Source of the DNA: Porodaedalea pini
Lineage: Eukaryota > Basidiomycota > Agaricomycetes > Hymenochaetales > Hymenochaetaceae
Direction of reading: 5' to 3'
Length of the DNA: 64,000 bases
NCBI GenBank assembly: GCA_002794775.1
Contig: NBAY01000121.1
Coordinates: forward strand, 16,187-80,186
Made by a program: the position numbers and the translations under genes. Below the pieces are notes generated by a model. That model worked only from the letters and a program-made list of their open reading frames with translations, ran no database searches and was not told the DNA's origin. Shown here one piece after another: positions 43,984 through 55,458 of this stretch. Position 1 is the first letter of the stretch, and every line of letters starts with the position of its first letter.

Positions 43984-44289
43984 ATTCGCTGCGGCGGGCT
44001 CTCTGGCTCTGGGCGTTGACGAGCGTCTGTGAGCGTCAAAGGACAGGTGGAGTTGATGCGTGAGAAGAGGTCGCTACGAATGTTTTGATTGGAACGAGAT
44101 CCTTCTCGGACACAACGGTTGCGTCGCGTTCGCCGAAGTGCGCAGTGAGAAAGGCAGATGAGAAAACGGCTGACGTCGATGTTGAGGCGTGTGGAACATT
44201 GGCGGGGGCAGAAGGAAGAGGTGAGGAATGCGTCCCAGGTGAACAGGGCGAGGGAAGTTGAACCGCTCGACGGTTTCGGTGAATGTCGC

Positions 44290-44553
44290 CAGTCCCTCCC
44301 TGCCTGACAATGACGAGAGAGAGGACAGCGACGTTGCGACCGATGATGCAGCCAGGGGCCGGCTTGCACTTTCTCACCAGTGCGGCAGAGACGGTAGCAA
44401 GAGTGACCAGCAGAAAGGAGAAGGCGAGCAGTTAGGAATGAGTACACCCTGCTTCATCGGGAAGTCCTGCTCGTCGTTTCCGCCAGAGACGCGGAAGACG
44501 TAGCCCTTGAACTCATCACCGACCAAGTCGCTGGGGACACCTGGGACATCTTC
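44290..44553 (-). pseudogene. RPS6: 40S ribosomal protein S6 fragment, left arm
   Basis: Mirror copy of the right-arm fragment at 48783. The minus strand reads [29 protein letters not shown], then [12 protein letters not shown] and GCIIGRNVAVLSLVIV in shifted frames. Confidence 0.8.
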
Positions 44554-44570
44554 TTGCCGTGGAAAATGCG

Positions 44571-45667
44571 GTAACGACCACCTCGCTATGAAGCATTTCT
44601 CGGTAGAAGGTCAGCTCGAATTCAAGGCTATTCTCTACATTCCGAAGCGGTGAGTCTCCTTGCTGGCCTTGCTATGAACCTGTTTCTGACGTCTCTTTAG
44701 CGCACCGTTCGACCTCTTTGAGTCCAAGAAGAAGCGTAACAACATTAAGCTCTACGTCCGCCCCGTCTTCATTATGGACGACTGCGAGGATCTCATCCCC
44801 GAGTACCTTAACTTCGTCAAGGGTATCGTCGACTCTGAGGATCTCCCGCTCAACATCTCGCGTGAGACGCTCCAGCAGAACAAGATTCTCAAGGTCATCC
44901 GCAAGAACATCGTGAAGAAGTGCCTCGACCTCATCCAGGAGATCTCGGAGGACAAGGACAACTTCAAGAAGTTCTACGAGGCGTTCGGCAAGAACCTCAA
45001 GCTTGGTATCCACGAGGATGCGCAGAACCGCAGCAAGCTCGCCGAGTTCCTCCGCTTCTACTCGACGAAGTCGACTGAGGAGCAGGTCTCGCTGAAAAAG
45101 GGTACGTGTTCAAGCGGCGGCCCTGTTCCGTATTTTGGTTGCTGACAGCTTACCGCAGACTACATCACGCGGATGCCTGAGATTCAGAAGTCCATCTACT
45201 ACCTCACTGGCGAGTCGCTCAATGCCGTCAAGGACTCTCCCTTCCTTGAGGCTCTCAAGAAGAAGGGCTTCGAGGTACTCCTGCTTGTTGACCCGATCGA
45301 CGAGTACGCCGTCACTTAGTTCAAGGAGTTCGACGGTCACAAGCTCGTGTGCGTGTCGAAGGAGGGTCTGGAGCTCGAGGAGACCGAAGAGGAGAAGGAG
45401 CGCGAGAGTGAGGCCTCGCAGTTCGAGGAGCTCTGCAAGGTCGTCAAGGATGCGCTCGGCGACAAGGTCGAGAAGGTCGTCATCTCGAACCGCGTCACCG
45501 ACTCACCATGTGTGCTCGTCACCGGCCAGTTCGGCTGGTCCGCAAATATGGAGCACTTCATGAAGGCGCAGGCGCTTCGCGACTCGTCAATGTCATCGTA
45601 CATGGCGTCGAAGAAGACGCTTGAGCTTAACCCGCACAACGCGATCATCAAGGTCCTTCGATGTTGA
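44571..45667 (+). pseudogene. HSP90 middle-domain fragment, left arm
   Basis: This codes for the HSP90 middle domain into the C-terminal domain: [84 protein letters not shown] and [19 protein letters not shown]. Introns at about 44651-44699 and 45101-45159 are kept. The ATPase domain and the C-terminal MEEVD end are missing. An in-frame TAG at 45317-45319 replaces the Gln expected in VTQFKEF. The family is an essential cytosolic chaperone; this piece is non-functional. Confidence 0.92.
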
Positions 45668-46508
45668 TCGTCTTTTACTGGCCCATCGCCAGGTCAGCGA
45701 TGTCGACACTTCATGGCCGGTGGTGTCTTGAGGAGGAGCTCGTCGTGTTCTGTCCCTTCAGGCAAGCAAAAAAAATGATGAGAAGTAATTATTAGTATAT
45801 TCAAATAGTTTTTATGATTATTTTTTTTGCTTACCTTGAGTGTGTGGCCGGTGGGACAGCCGTGCTCGTCGTCGATGGTGAAGACGAAACGACGACGACG
45901 CGTTGGTTGTGTTGCCTAATTTGGCCGATCGCCGCGTCTCAAACAAGCAATCAAAGCATTCCGATTCTTTCGGAAATCTCGAAAGTCTCAGCTGTTGGCC
46001 TCAAACAAATTCTACAGATGCGTTTAAAAATACAAAAAAATATGGAATGGTTTTATTATGTATTTATCTCTATCATAGCCAATAATTACGTGTCCAACGC
46101 GTTTTTTTATGGAGTAATAAATACAACAGTAATCTTGACATGCAGCACCAGGCCTCCAGAAGCATACACAAAAGTACAATATACCCTGAAAGGCCTGACA
46201 CCTATTCTATCATGAAGTAAGTGATACATTGTGTATGTATGCAAGGTTTCAAGCCAGTCAGACATGAACTGACTTCATAATAGAGAAGGAGGTGGTTTCA
46301 TAAGATCTTCTGAATCTGAGTGTTTTGTATATCCTGTTCCCACTTTCTACTTTGATGGCACATAAAATATTAAGCATATCCAGAATGGATATGTCTATGT
46401 TTCTGTAAGTTTACAAGTTTCCCTAGCCTCAGTGGTTGGAGCTGGGTGAATTGCAAAACATCGAAAAGCATGGTTTTTAGAAGTTCAGAGAAAGCATATA
46501 TTCATGTT
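45668..46508. other. Inner part of left arm
   Basis: Near 45740-45905 the minus strand shows what could be two exon ends (FTIDDEHGCPTGHTLK) around a 78-nt intron with GT-AG ends, possibly another captured fragment of unknown origin. The rest (45910-46508) is AT-rich without a recognised gene. The mirror copy is 46828-47668. Confidence 0.35.
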
Positions 46509-46827
46509 GTTGCTTTATTCTAAACCTCAGGAAGCTCTATAAAATAAATATTAATACTTTTAATGACTACAATGAATGTAATCAGGTGCTAGATCTCAGA
46601 GTTAGGGGAAAGTTCTGAAGGGGGAGAGAAAATACATGCAAAACTGCTCTGTGTTTCTTGGATTTGTGTCGAGTTTCACAAAGCATGAACTGTATCACCT
46701 CTCATTTCACTCCCAATTCCGAACTTTTCCCTCACCCACAAAACTAAGGACTGGATATCTTTCTTGGAGCATACTTAAATACAAACAACTAATTTTGTTG
46801 AGCTTCTCATACTGTGAACCAACTAAA
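46509..46827. other. 319-bp unique spacer of the palindrome
   Basis: This is the only part of the unit present once. It has no coding potential longer than about 70 codons and no recognisable motif. Pairing stops abruptly at both ends (46508/46828). Confidence 0.8.
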
Positions 46828-47668
46828 AACATGAATATATGCTTTCTCTGAACTTCTAAAAACCATGCTTTTCGATGTTTTGCAATTCACCCAGCTCCAA
46901 CCACTGAGGCTAGGGAAACTTGTAAACTTACAGAAACATAGACATATCCATTCTGGATATGCTTAATATTTTATGTGCCATCAAAGTAGAAAGTGGGAAC
47001 AGGATATACAAAACACTCAGATTCAGAAGATCTTATGAAACCACCTCCTTCTCTATTATGAAGTCAGTTCATGTCTGACTGGCTTGAAACCTTGCATACA
47101 TACACAATGTATCACTTACTTCATGATAGAATAGGTGTCAGGCCTTTCAGGGTATATTGTACTTTTGTGTATGCTTCTGGAGGCCTGGTGCTGCATGTCA
47201 AGATTACTGTTGTATTTATTACTCCATAAAAAAACGCGTTGGACACGTAATTATTGGCTATGATAGAGATAAATACATAATAAAACCATTCCATATTTTT
47301 TTGTATTTTTAAACGCATCTGTAGAATTTGTTTGAGGCCAACAGCTGAGACTTTCGAGATTTCCGAAAGAATCGGAATGCTTTGATTGCTTGTTTGAGAC
47401 GCGGCGATCGGCCAAATTAGGCAACACAACCAACGCGTCGTCGTCGTTTCGTCTTCACCATCGACGACGAGCACGGCTGTCCCACCGGCCACACACTCAA
47501 GGTAAGCAAAAAAAATAATCATAAAAACTATTTGAATATACTAATAATTACTTCTCATCATTTTTTTTGCTTGCCTGAAGGGACAGAACACGACGAGCTC
47601 CTCCTCAAGACACCACCGGCCATGAAGTGTCGACATCGCTGACCTGGCGATGGGCCAGTAAAAGACGA

Positions 47669-48765
47669 TCAACATCGAAGGACCTTGATGATCGCGTTGT
47701 GCGGGTTAAGCTCAAGCGTCTTCTTCGACGCCATGTACGATGACATTGACGAGTCGCGAAGCGCCTGCGCCTTCATGAAGTGCTCCATATTTGCGGACCA
47801 GCCGAACTGGCCGGTGACGAGCACACATGGTGAGTCGGTGACGCGGTTCGAGATGACGACCTTCTCGACCTTGTCGCCGAGCGCATCCTTGACGACCTTG
47901 CAGAGCTCCTCGAACTGCGAGGCCTCACTCTCGCGCTCCTTCTCCTCTTCGGTCTCCTCGAGCTCCAGACCCTCCTTCGACACGCACACGAGCTTGTGAC
48001 CGTCGAACTCCTTGAACTAAGTGACGGCGTACTCGTCGATCGGGTCAACAAGCAGGAGTACCTCGAAGCCCTTCTTCTTGAGAGCCTCAAGGAAGGGAGA
48101 GTCCTTGACGGCATTGAGCGACTCGCCAGTGAGGTAGTAGATGGACTTCTGAATCTCAGGCATCCGCGTGATGTAGTCTGCGGTAAGCTGTCAGCAACCA
48201 AAATACGGAACAGGGCCGCCGCTTGAACACGTACCCTTTTTCAGCGAGACCTGCTCCTCAGTCGACTTCGTCGAGTAGAAGCGGAGGAACTCGGCGAGCT
48301 TGCTGCGGTTCTGCGCATCCTCGTGGATACCAAGCTTGAGGTTCTTGCCGAACGCCTCGTAGAACTTCTTGAAGTTGTCCTTGTCCTCCGAGATCTCCTG
48401 GATGAGGTCGAGGCACTTCTTCACGATGTTCTTGCGGATGACCTTGAGAATCTTGTTCTGCTGGAGCGTCTCACGCGAGATGTTGAGCGGGAGATCCTCA
48501 GAGTCGACGATACCCTTGACGAAGTTAAGGTACTCGGGGATGAGATCCTCGCAGTCGTCCATAATGAAGACGGGGCGGACGTAGAGCTTAATGTTGTTAC
48601 GCTTCTTCTTGGACTCAAAGAGGTCGAACGGTGCGCTAAAGAGACGTCAGAAACAGGTTCATAGCAAGGCCAGCAAGGAGACTCACCGCTTCGGAATGTA
48701 GAGAATAGCCTTGAATTCGAGCTGACCTTCTACCGAGAAATGCTTCATAGCGAGGTGGTCGTTAC
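47669..48765 (-). pseudogene. HSP90 middle-domain fragment, right arm
   Basis: Mirror of 44571-45667 with the same introns and the same stop (48017-48019). Confidence 0.92.
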
Positions 48766-48782
48766 CGCATTTTCCACGGCAA

Positions 48783-49046
48783 GAAGATGTCCCAGGTGTC
48801 CCCAGCGACTTGGTCGGTGATGAGTTCAAGGGCTACGTCTTCCGCGTCTCTGGCGGAAACGACGAGCAGGACTTCCCGATGAAGCAGGGTGTACTCATTC
48901 CTAACTGCTCGCCTTCTCCTTTCTGCTGGTCACTCTTGCTACCGTCTCTGCCGCACTGGTGAGAAAGTGCAAGCCGGCCCCTGGCTGCATCATCGGTCGC
49001 AACGTCGCTGTCCTCTCTCTCGTCATTGTCAGGCAGGGAGGGACTG
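48783..49046 (+). pseudogene. RPS6: 40S ribosomal protein S6 fragment, right arm
   Basis: About 40 residues match RPS6 in one frame: [38 protein letters not shown] shift then gives [18 protein letters not shown] and a further shift gives GCIIGRNVAVLSLVIVRQG. The family reads [10 protein letters not shown]...[29 protein letters not shown], so an internal piece has also been lost. RPS6 is a small-subunit ribosomal protein; only its central part is present here. Confidence 0.8.
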
Positions 49047-49352
49047 GCGACATTCACCGAAACCGTCGAGCGGTTCAACTTCCCTCGCCCTGTTCACCTG
49101 GGACGCATTCCTCACCTCTTCCTTCTGCCCCCGCCAATGTTCCACACGCCTCAACATCGACGTCAGCCGTTTTCTCATCTGCCTTTCTCACTGCGCACTT
49201 CGGCGAACGCGACGCAACCGTTGTGTCCGAGAAGGATCTCGTTCCAATCAAAACATTCGTAGCGACCTCTTCTCACGCATCAACTCCACCTGTCCTTTGA
49301 CGCTCACAGACGCTCGTCAACGCCCAGAGCCAGAGAGCCCGCCGCAGCGAAT

Positions 49353-49990
49353 ATGGCCACCGTCCACGCCCCGCGCCATCCCCACCCCCATCCGCATCCG
49401 CATCAGCATTCGATATCATCATCGAGTGCCAGCTCGAACCACTCGCCCTTCCGGCGCGTGCACCGCGCGACGTACGCCCCGCCTCCACCTGCGAAATCGT
49501 CTTCTGCGTCCGCCGCTGCCGCAGCATCTACCTCGAGTTCTGTAAGCGTCCCCCCTCTTTCCCCCCGATCTCTGATACTTGAGTGATGAGTGGCTGTTGA
49601 TCGGTGTCTTTTTCTCTATCGCGTTTTTTTTCCTCCGACCGCGCCGAAAACGTTCGACAAAAAAACAGTCATCGGCAGTCCCGCGCGCACACCACTCGCA
49701 CCACCCCGCGCCGGCAGCACCCCCACCGGCAGTCGCCACTTACTACGGGCACGAAGACACCAGCAAGCTCTGTGCGCGCTTCGTCAGCCATACCTTCAAC
49801 TGCCCCGAGATCCTTCCTCCGTCGTCCTTCACCTCTTCCACATCGTCCTCGACCACAGTCGTCTCGCGTTCCCCTGTTACCGCAACGGCAGGATCAGGAG
49901 GAGCACCAGTGATACCGAATACGCTTGCGCACTTCGTCGCATACGCGCTGCATCGCACTCGCCTCGCCATTCACGCACGAGACGTAGCGT
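49353..49990 (+). pseudogene. Cyclin 5' fragment with leader and intron, right arm
   Basis: The ATG at 49353 opens a His/Ser/Ala-rich N-terminus (ATVHAPRHPHPHPHPH). A GT-AG intron runs from about 49542 to 49669. The second exon reads SSAVPRAHHS..., then LARFVSH-like CARFVSHTFNCPEILPP and LAHFVAYALHRTRL, which matches the start of a Pcl/Pho80-type cyclin box. The match ends there and the rest of the cyclin box is absent. The upstream bases look like a 5' leader. Cyclins of this type partner a CDK; the fragment could be transcribed but could not fold as a cyclin. Confidence 0.7.
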
Positions 49991-50000
49991 CCTGCAGTCG

Positions 50001-51341
50001 GCACTCTGCTACGTGGCTGAGACTCACGTGCACCTGCGTGACTCCCTTACTATCCGCAGCAGCAAGCGCATCGCCGTGAAGCGTCACGGACGGCACATCC
50101 GATGCATCAGGAAGGATCTCGATGTCCTTCATCGCTGCCGCTGATCCCTTCGAAGCGACTCCAAATAACTTGAAGACCGCTTTCTTGCTAGCCCAGCGCG
50201 CAGCAAACGATGCCGCGGGTGAAGGCTGCGAGCGGCAGTAAGCGATCTCCGTATCAGTAAAGTTACGTGAGATGAAAGTCGGGTTAGACGACGGGACAGC
50301 GGAAATGAGCTCCGAAATGCCAATTAGTATGCTGTGAGTTTCAGATGATTGATATGAATTAGACTTACCATGATCGACGCCAACACCAGGAGAGCCTTTA
50401 CCAGTTGCAAGGGCCTTGGCAGCAGCCTCGACATTCGAAACATTAAATGTCGCCTTTGTGGCAAACTTTTTCGGGAGCGAGTAGCTGCCGGTCTTATCGT
50501 CAAGCGCCGCACGTGCCAGAGAGTTGAGGAGAACAGGAACTTCCAGCTCGCTCGAATACGGAGGTGCGTCCTTGATCTCAACCAGTGAGTTTATGGTCAT
50601 CATGGAGGTCATGGCTTTGTAGCATGCCAATGCACGCTCGCGGTTGTGGAGCTTGTACCCCTCGTACTGTGCGGGCTCGACAGCGCCGAGAAGGAAGCGA
50701 GGGTGGATGACGAGTACGGTGCCGCCAACTTGGCTGAAGCCGAAAGACGACTGTAAGATGTTGAGATCGGGACTAGTATGTGAAAGATAATGGAGCAACA
50801 TACCATGATACCGGAACAGATGCCATCTGTATGGATAGTTTTCGAAGGCAACATAAGATACTCATGCTTGCAGAAATCGGCATCGACGTTACTAAACAAG
50901 AAAGAAATGAGATCGGCACTATAGAGGAACCAAAAATGACTTACTCTGCGTTTCGGTTTCCGGGAACGATACCTGAACCAACGGTCTGAATCAGACCGGC
51001 GAGTTGCCAAGCAGCAGATCCACCCTTTGAATGACCACATCAGCTCTTCTGTGCCATAATTGGAACTGCATTTCCAAGTGTACGACCAAGCGTAGAGAAA
51101 ACATCGTTCCAGATCTGTGTTTCATTCTTTTCGTTGGCCTTGGTGCTGGTGCCGTGGATGGAAAGAACGTCAATGTCATCTGGCGTAAGGCCAAAGACAG
51201 CAAGAGCATGACGAAGAGGAGAAATATGAGGCTCTGAACCGGAAAGCATGCCATACACTGCCATTGCATCCTTTTCTTGATGAGCAGTGTCCTGTTCAAT
51301 CTGAGCGACACGCATCAACATGTATTCCTCGTCAACCCTAT
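50001..51341 (-). pseudogene. FAS2: FAS2 3' fragment, right arm
   Basis: Mirror of 41995-43335, with the same stop at 51040-51042 and the same introns. Confidence 0.9.
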
Positions 51342-51695
51342 ACTTATTTTGAGTTTGCAGTATGCAGCAACTGAGTGCCTTGAGCATGCAATTGAGAAGA
51401 TACAGAGGAGCAGGGTGGTAATCTCTTCAAAATGAAGTTTTATGCTTGCTTGTCTTTGATCTCATGGCAGCTCTGGTGTTGGGTCAATGATTACAGTGTA
51501 TTGATTTGTCTTCAGAGCGAAGCTGCCAAGATGCAGAGTCTAGAACAAAATGATTGAGAAATTGATCCATAGAATTATTAAGGCTTCCATTCTAGACTTA
51601 TTTAATTTTCATGACATAATGATTTTTTGCATTTTAAAAAATGATTCTAAGGCAGGAATTAAAAAAGACCTTATATAGCTAGGTACTCTCAGACA

Positions 51696-52266
51696 TTTGG
51701 ATGTACCCAACTGGGCACCCCCAGATAATTGGGAGCACCCAACTAGGCCCCCCCAGATAATTGGGAGCACCCAACTAGGCCCCCCCAGATAATTGGGTGC
51801 ACCCAACTAGGCCCCCCCAGATAATTGGGTGCACCCAACTAGGCCCCCCCGGATAATTGGGTGCACCCAACTGGGCCCCCCCAGATAATTGGGTGCACCC
51901 AACTGGGCCCCCCTGGATAATTGGGAGCACCCAACTGGGCCCCCCCAGATAATTGGGTGCACCCAACTGGGCCCCCCCCGGATAATTGGGAGCACCCAAC
52001 TGGGCCCCCCCCGGATAATTGGGAGCACCCAACTGGGCCCCCCCGGATAATTGGGAGCACCCAACTGGGCCCCCCCAGATAATTGGGTGCACCCAACTGG
52101 GCCCCCCCGGATAATTGGGAGCACCCAACTGGGTGCCCCCAGATAATTGGGCATACCCAACTGGGTGCCCCCAGATAATTGGGCATACCCAACTGGGCAC
52201 TCCCAGATAATTGGGCATACCCAACTGGGCACTCCCAGATAATTGGGTATACTGAGTATACTCAAC
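51696..52266 (-). repeat. Minisatellite, right arm
   Basis: Mirror of 41070-41640, with the same number and order of variant units. Confidence 0.9.
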
Positions 52267-53165
52267 TAGGCACCTGTAAAAGATTTAGATACAGTCAACT
52301 AGTCATATCTAATCTTTTAAGCTTAGTAGTCCAGGCCTAATATTTAAGCACAGCTTAAGCCTGATTGCTTTCAAGTCTCTCTTTCATTTCAACTTTGAAT
52401 CTCTTCCCCTGCATCCTGGGATTTTACACTGTATTGATACTTTGTGTATCTCAGAGTGTTAAATGCTTAGTACCTCAAAGTCAAGTTATGATGTTCAGAA
52501 GGTCAGCAACATGTCAGAAATGATAAGAATGCTCCAGTGGGCTTATACTCTTTCTATGTTTCTATCTCAGTTTCTCTCTTAGTTTATACTCTTTACTCCA
52601 CTTAGGCATTCAAACTGATCCTAATGTATCAGACCCTTGCACTTGTTTAATTTTAAATAGCTCTACTTAAGTGTCCAGTGCAGCTATATCACTCTAGTTG
52701 GAACTTCTCATAGAGCCTATGACATATAATCTCTCTGATATAGTTAGAATGCTAGAGCTTGATTCCCAATGTTTAATGTTAGAATACCATTAATGATTTC
52801 TTAGGTAGTCATTACACTTTTAGCTGACTCATATTTATTTTCATTTCTCTCATACTGCTGTATAATTTCCCTATTTCTCCATTTGTCTTACAGTATATAG
52901 AACTGCTCAATACTATCTCTATTATCTTTATTATCTTAGTCCCTCAAATAGCAACAAATATCATTTTGTCCTGTGTGTCTAGCATGCTCAGCATTCTTTC
53001 CTGTCTGACCCAGACTACTGTTGACCAAAATTCAATTCATACCAAAGGTCAGTCACATAGCTAATGAATCATAAACTAAACAATAGCAAGATCACTAAAT
53101 TGTAGGATTAAAAACAATAAAATACAGCATTTATAAAGCCCCTAGATTTTATGGCAAAAACAAAT

Positions 53166-53386
53166 TGGGTGTGCCCAAAAGTCCCCCAGACAGTCAGTGA
53201 CAGTGACATATCTGGGCACTCCCAGGGCACTCCCACTGGGGGTGCCCAAAAACTGGGCAGGCCCAGTTGGGAGTGCCCAAATGATCTGGGTGCACCCAAC
53301 TTTCCCACAGTAAAAAAAATTGGGCACACCCAACTCGCACCCACTGGGAGTGCCCAGCAGATTGGGCACGCCCAGGGTCAATACCT
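53166..53386 (-). repeat. Subterminal GGGCACTCCCA repeat cluster, right
   Basis: Mirror of 39950-40170, near the outer end of the right arm. Confidence 0.7.
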
Positions 53387-53459
53387 AAATGGTCAATTAG
53401 TTGTGTGTATGAATAGTCCTACTTGGTCTGCTCAGAGGGGTAGCCTGAAGTGCAGGATT

Positions 53460-54039
53460 CAACGACTTGCACCCCAGAATCACTCAGTTTCCAATTAATC
53501 CCTCGGCACAGGTATGCCACACCAATGCACAAAACCCTCATCCCGACTCCAAAAGCTGACCAAGGCTGATTCCTGTCCCAACCAACAAGCACAAAACTCT
53601 CAGAATCACCGACTGCTGACATCCCAATGGCACAAGGTGACATGAGTAGAGGATACCACTAATCGGATGAGCCAAAAGGCCTCTGGGAAGCACCCCATTT
53701 CTCTTTTCATGATTATTTGCCGATTTTGGACATGTCAGATGTTCCTGACCATGTACAGTCGGGTGTCCCACAGTTTCACATCCCGTGTGGGGATCCACCC
53801 TTGTTGCTCTCTCTAGTATAGTAAAATATATTTATAGGAAAGCATATAGCGCATCATTCAGCAGAATAGACTACCTCTGACTCCTCCTATCTAAGTCCCC
53901 ACCTGTCTGTCTCACTGAGGTCCTGCAGAAGGAGTCCTAACTCGAACCGCCCCTCCACCACTGTTGCCATCACCATGTGGATGTTGGCCAAATCCTGCCC
54001 ATATCTATCTTGACATCCTTCTCATATCCAAATCACCCT
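53460..54039. other. Right flank of the palindrome
   Basis: No family recognised. A minus-strand frame (53643 downwards) and a plus-strand frame from the left flank both continue across the joined empty site. This suggests the palindrome entered a formerly continuous sequence. Confidence 0.45.
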
Positions 54040-54230
54040 CGGCTGCTCCTCTCCTGACCTCCTCCTACACCACATTTGCATCTGTGTACTCCTCTCCTGA
54101 CCTCCTCCTACACCACATTTGCTTCTGCATACTCTGCTCCTGACCTCCTCCTACACCACATCTGCCTCCACGCAGTACACCACATTTGCCTCCACGCAGT
54201 ACACCACATTCGCTTCTGTGTACTCCGCTC
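54040..54230 (+). repeat. Short minisatellite
   Basis: About three units of a 43-46-bp repeat (ctcctgacctcctcctacac, cacatttgc...) are followed by two or three 24-bp units (caccacatttgcctccacgc). It lies directly before the solo LTR. Confidence 0.8.
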
Positions 54231-54235
54231 CTTCC

Positions 54236-54756
54236 TGTTAGGATCTCAAGTGCGCTTCCTCTATTTCCCCTTTTCTTTAATTGTCTTCATCACTGCTGAC
54301 GTCCCCTCCCTCCCCCTCCCCATCAGACTTCATCTGCCATCACTCCTTCCACTGACGTCACCCACTTAGTGATCGTGTGACCCTTGCACACAGTCACAGG
54401 TGATGTCGTCTGCTCATTAGTAAGAACATTCTACAATGTTCTATCACATTCTATTTCCCAGGAACGTCGTCCTCGTTATAGTAGTAAGGTCTCACAAGTG
54501 CTGAGTATATAGGTAGCTCGTTCGCCTGTATTGTCCCTTACCCCAGCATTCTTGGAATCTACTACTGCTTGCTCTTGACAATGTCGTCTGCAACGCTCAT
54601 GCGTTTGACTCCTCCCCTCTTCGCTCTTGTGTCTGTGGGCGTGGCGGTTGCCTGAATGGTGTCCGCTATCATTCTCCCACGTTGCTTAACCTCTGCTCAC
54701 ATTGTATGTGGGTATGATGATTAAGTGATCATTGAGTACGTGGTCGTACTCTAACA
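54236..54756. mobile_element. Solo LTR (521 bp) with 5-bp target duplication
   Basis: The sequence starts TGTTAG and ends CTAACA, and it is flanked by cttcc at 54231-54235 and 54757-54761. A TATA-like gagtatatagg lies near 54504. There is no internal region, so the parent element was probably removed by LTR-LTR recombination. It is unrelated by eye to the other two LTR types in the window. Confidence 0.85.
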
Positions 54757-54761
54757 CTTCC

Positions 54762-55458
54762 CCCATAGTTGTTGGGAAGCAGCATCATGTCCAGTGCGCA
54801 CCACTCCTGCTCCTGCTGGCTGCAAACTCTTCTCTAGAGAGTGGCTGGACTTGCAGGCTCCCCTCCACTCCTATTCCAAATGAATGTTGTGTGGTATGGG
54901 TGATTGAGAGCATATATAGTGGGATATAGGATGAATATGAAGGAAATGAAGTGTTTGAGCATGATAGGGATTGGTATAAGTGTTTGAATGTGCTTCAGTA
55001 TGATAGGAAGAGCCAACATTGAAGGATCAAAATTTTTAATTACATTTTAATTACATGGAGATTCTGAGCGCTCGGCATCTCATGCCGGAGTACATGGGAA
55101 TGCACGTGCGACTCACGGCAATTGCTGCCAACTAGGCTCAGGCCCCACTGCTGCAAGCCTGACTCTCACACCAATGTCTCCCTCCCCCCTATCTCATTCT
55201 CCGCAACTGTAGCCCTTCGACCGTCCTCAATCTTTTACTTGACCACAACCAAGCACACGCTCAATGGCCAGATTACGAGTAGTAGGTGCAATCATGCTAC
55301 CTTGCTAGACTGAGCTTGCAAAACAGCACAGACCACTGCTCAGGTTTGGTAAGTAATTGTTTCCTTTTCTTTCTGCATAGTCAATAACTCATGGGCTTTG
55401 TTACTTGCCTGAGCATCTGTGTACCGCTTGAATGACCAACACACCAAGGATCAGCGAC
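54762..55458. other. No recognisable gene
   Basis: Only short frames are present and no family was recognised. Confidence 0.5.

Larger units (their letters stand above)
39884..46508 (+). repeat. Palindrome left arm
   Basis: From outside in the arm holds GC-rich TGGGCAC-type repeats (39950-40170), AT-rich DNA (40190-41065), a minisatellite (41070-41640), a FAS2 fragment, a cyclin fragment (opposite strand), an RPS6 fragment (opposite strand), an HSP90 fragment and AT-rich DNA. The last paired base is 46508 (with 46828). Confidence 0.95.
39884..53452. mobile_element. 13.6-kb palindromic insertion with 7-bp target duplication
   Basis: Two inverted arms of 6,625 bp flank a 319-bp spacer. Every position x in the left arm pairs with 93336-x in the right arm, so there are no length changes, even through the minisatellite. 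The arms begin CACTTCAGGCTACCCC. Immediately outside both ends lies CAGGATT (39877-39883 and 53453-53459), as expected for a target-site duplication. Deleting the unit plus one heptamer rejoins the flanks, and a frame on each strand stays open across the junction. No transposase is visible, so it would be non-autonomous. An assembly fold-back is the main alternative. Confidence 0.75.
46828..53452 (-). repeat. Palindrome right arm
   Basis: Exact reverse complement, by every stretch I compared, of 39884-46508. All long open frames of one arm recur in the other with identical translations. The arm therefore duplicates every gene fragment in opposite orientation. Confidence 0.95.

Noticed and set aside
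45760..45835. Small hairpin transposon (gcaagcaaaaaaaa paired with ttttttttgctta)
   Set aside because: On the minus strand the same stretch has GT-AG ends and the length of a normal intron. No target duplication was visible.
47121..47522. A 133-residue hypothetical protein in both arms
   Set aside because: It has no conserved motif and no ATG-splice context. It spans the putative intron and AT-rich DNA.
39884..53452. Pure sequencing fold-back artefact
   Set aside because: A fold-back would not normally create a unique spacer, different flanks on both sides and an exact 7-bp duplication. It is not fully excluded, so it is kept as the main alternative.
39884..53452. CACTA element because the tips start CAC
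   Set aside because: CACTA elements end in CACTA/G and duplicate 2-3 bp. Here the tip is CACTTC and the duplication is 7 bp.
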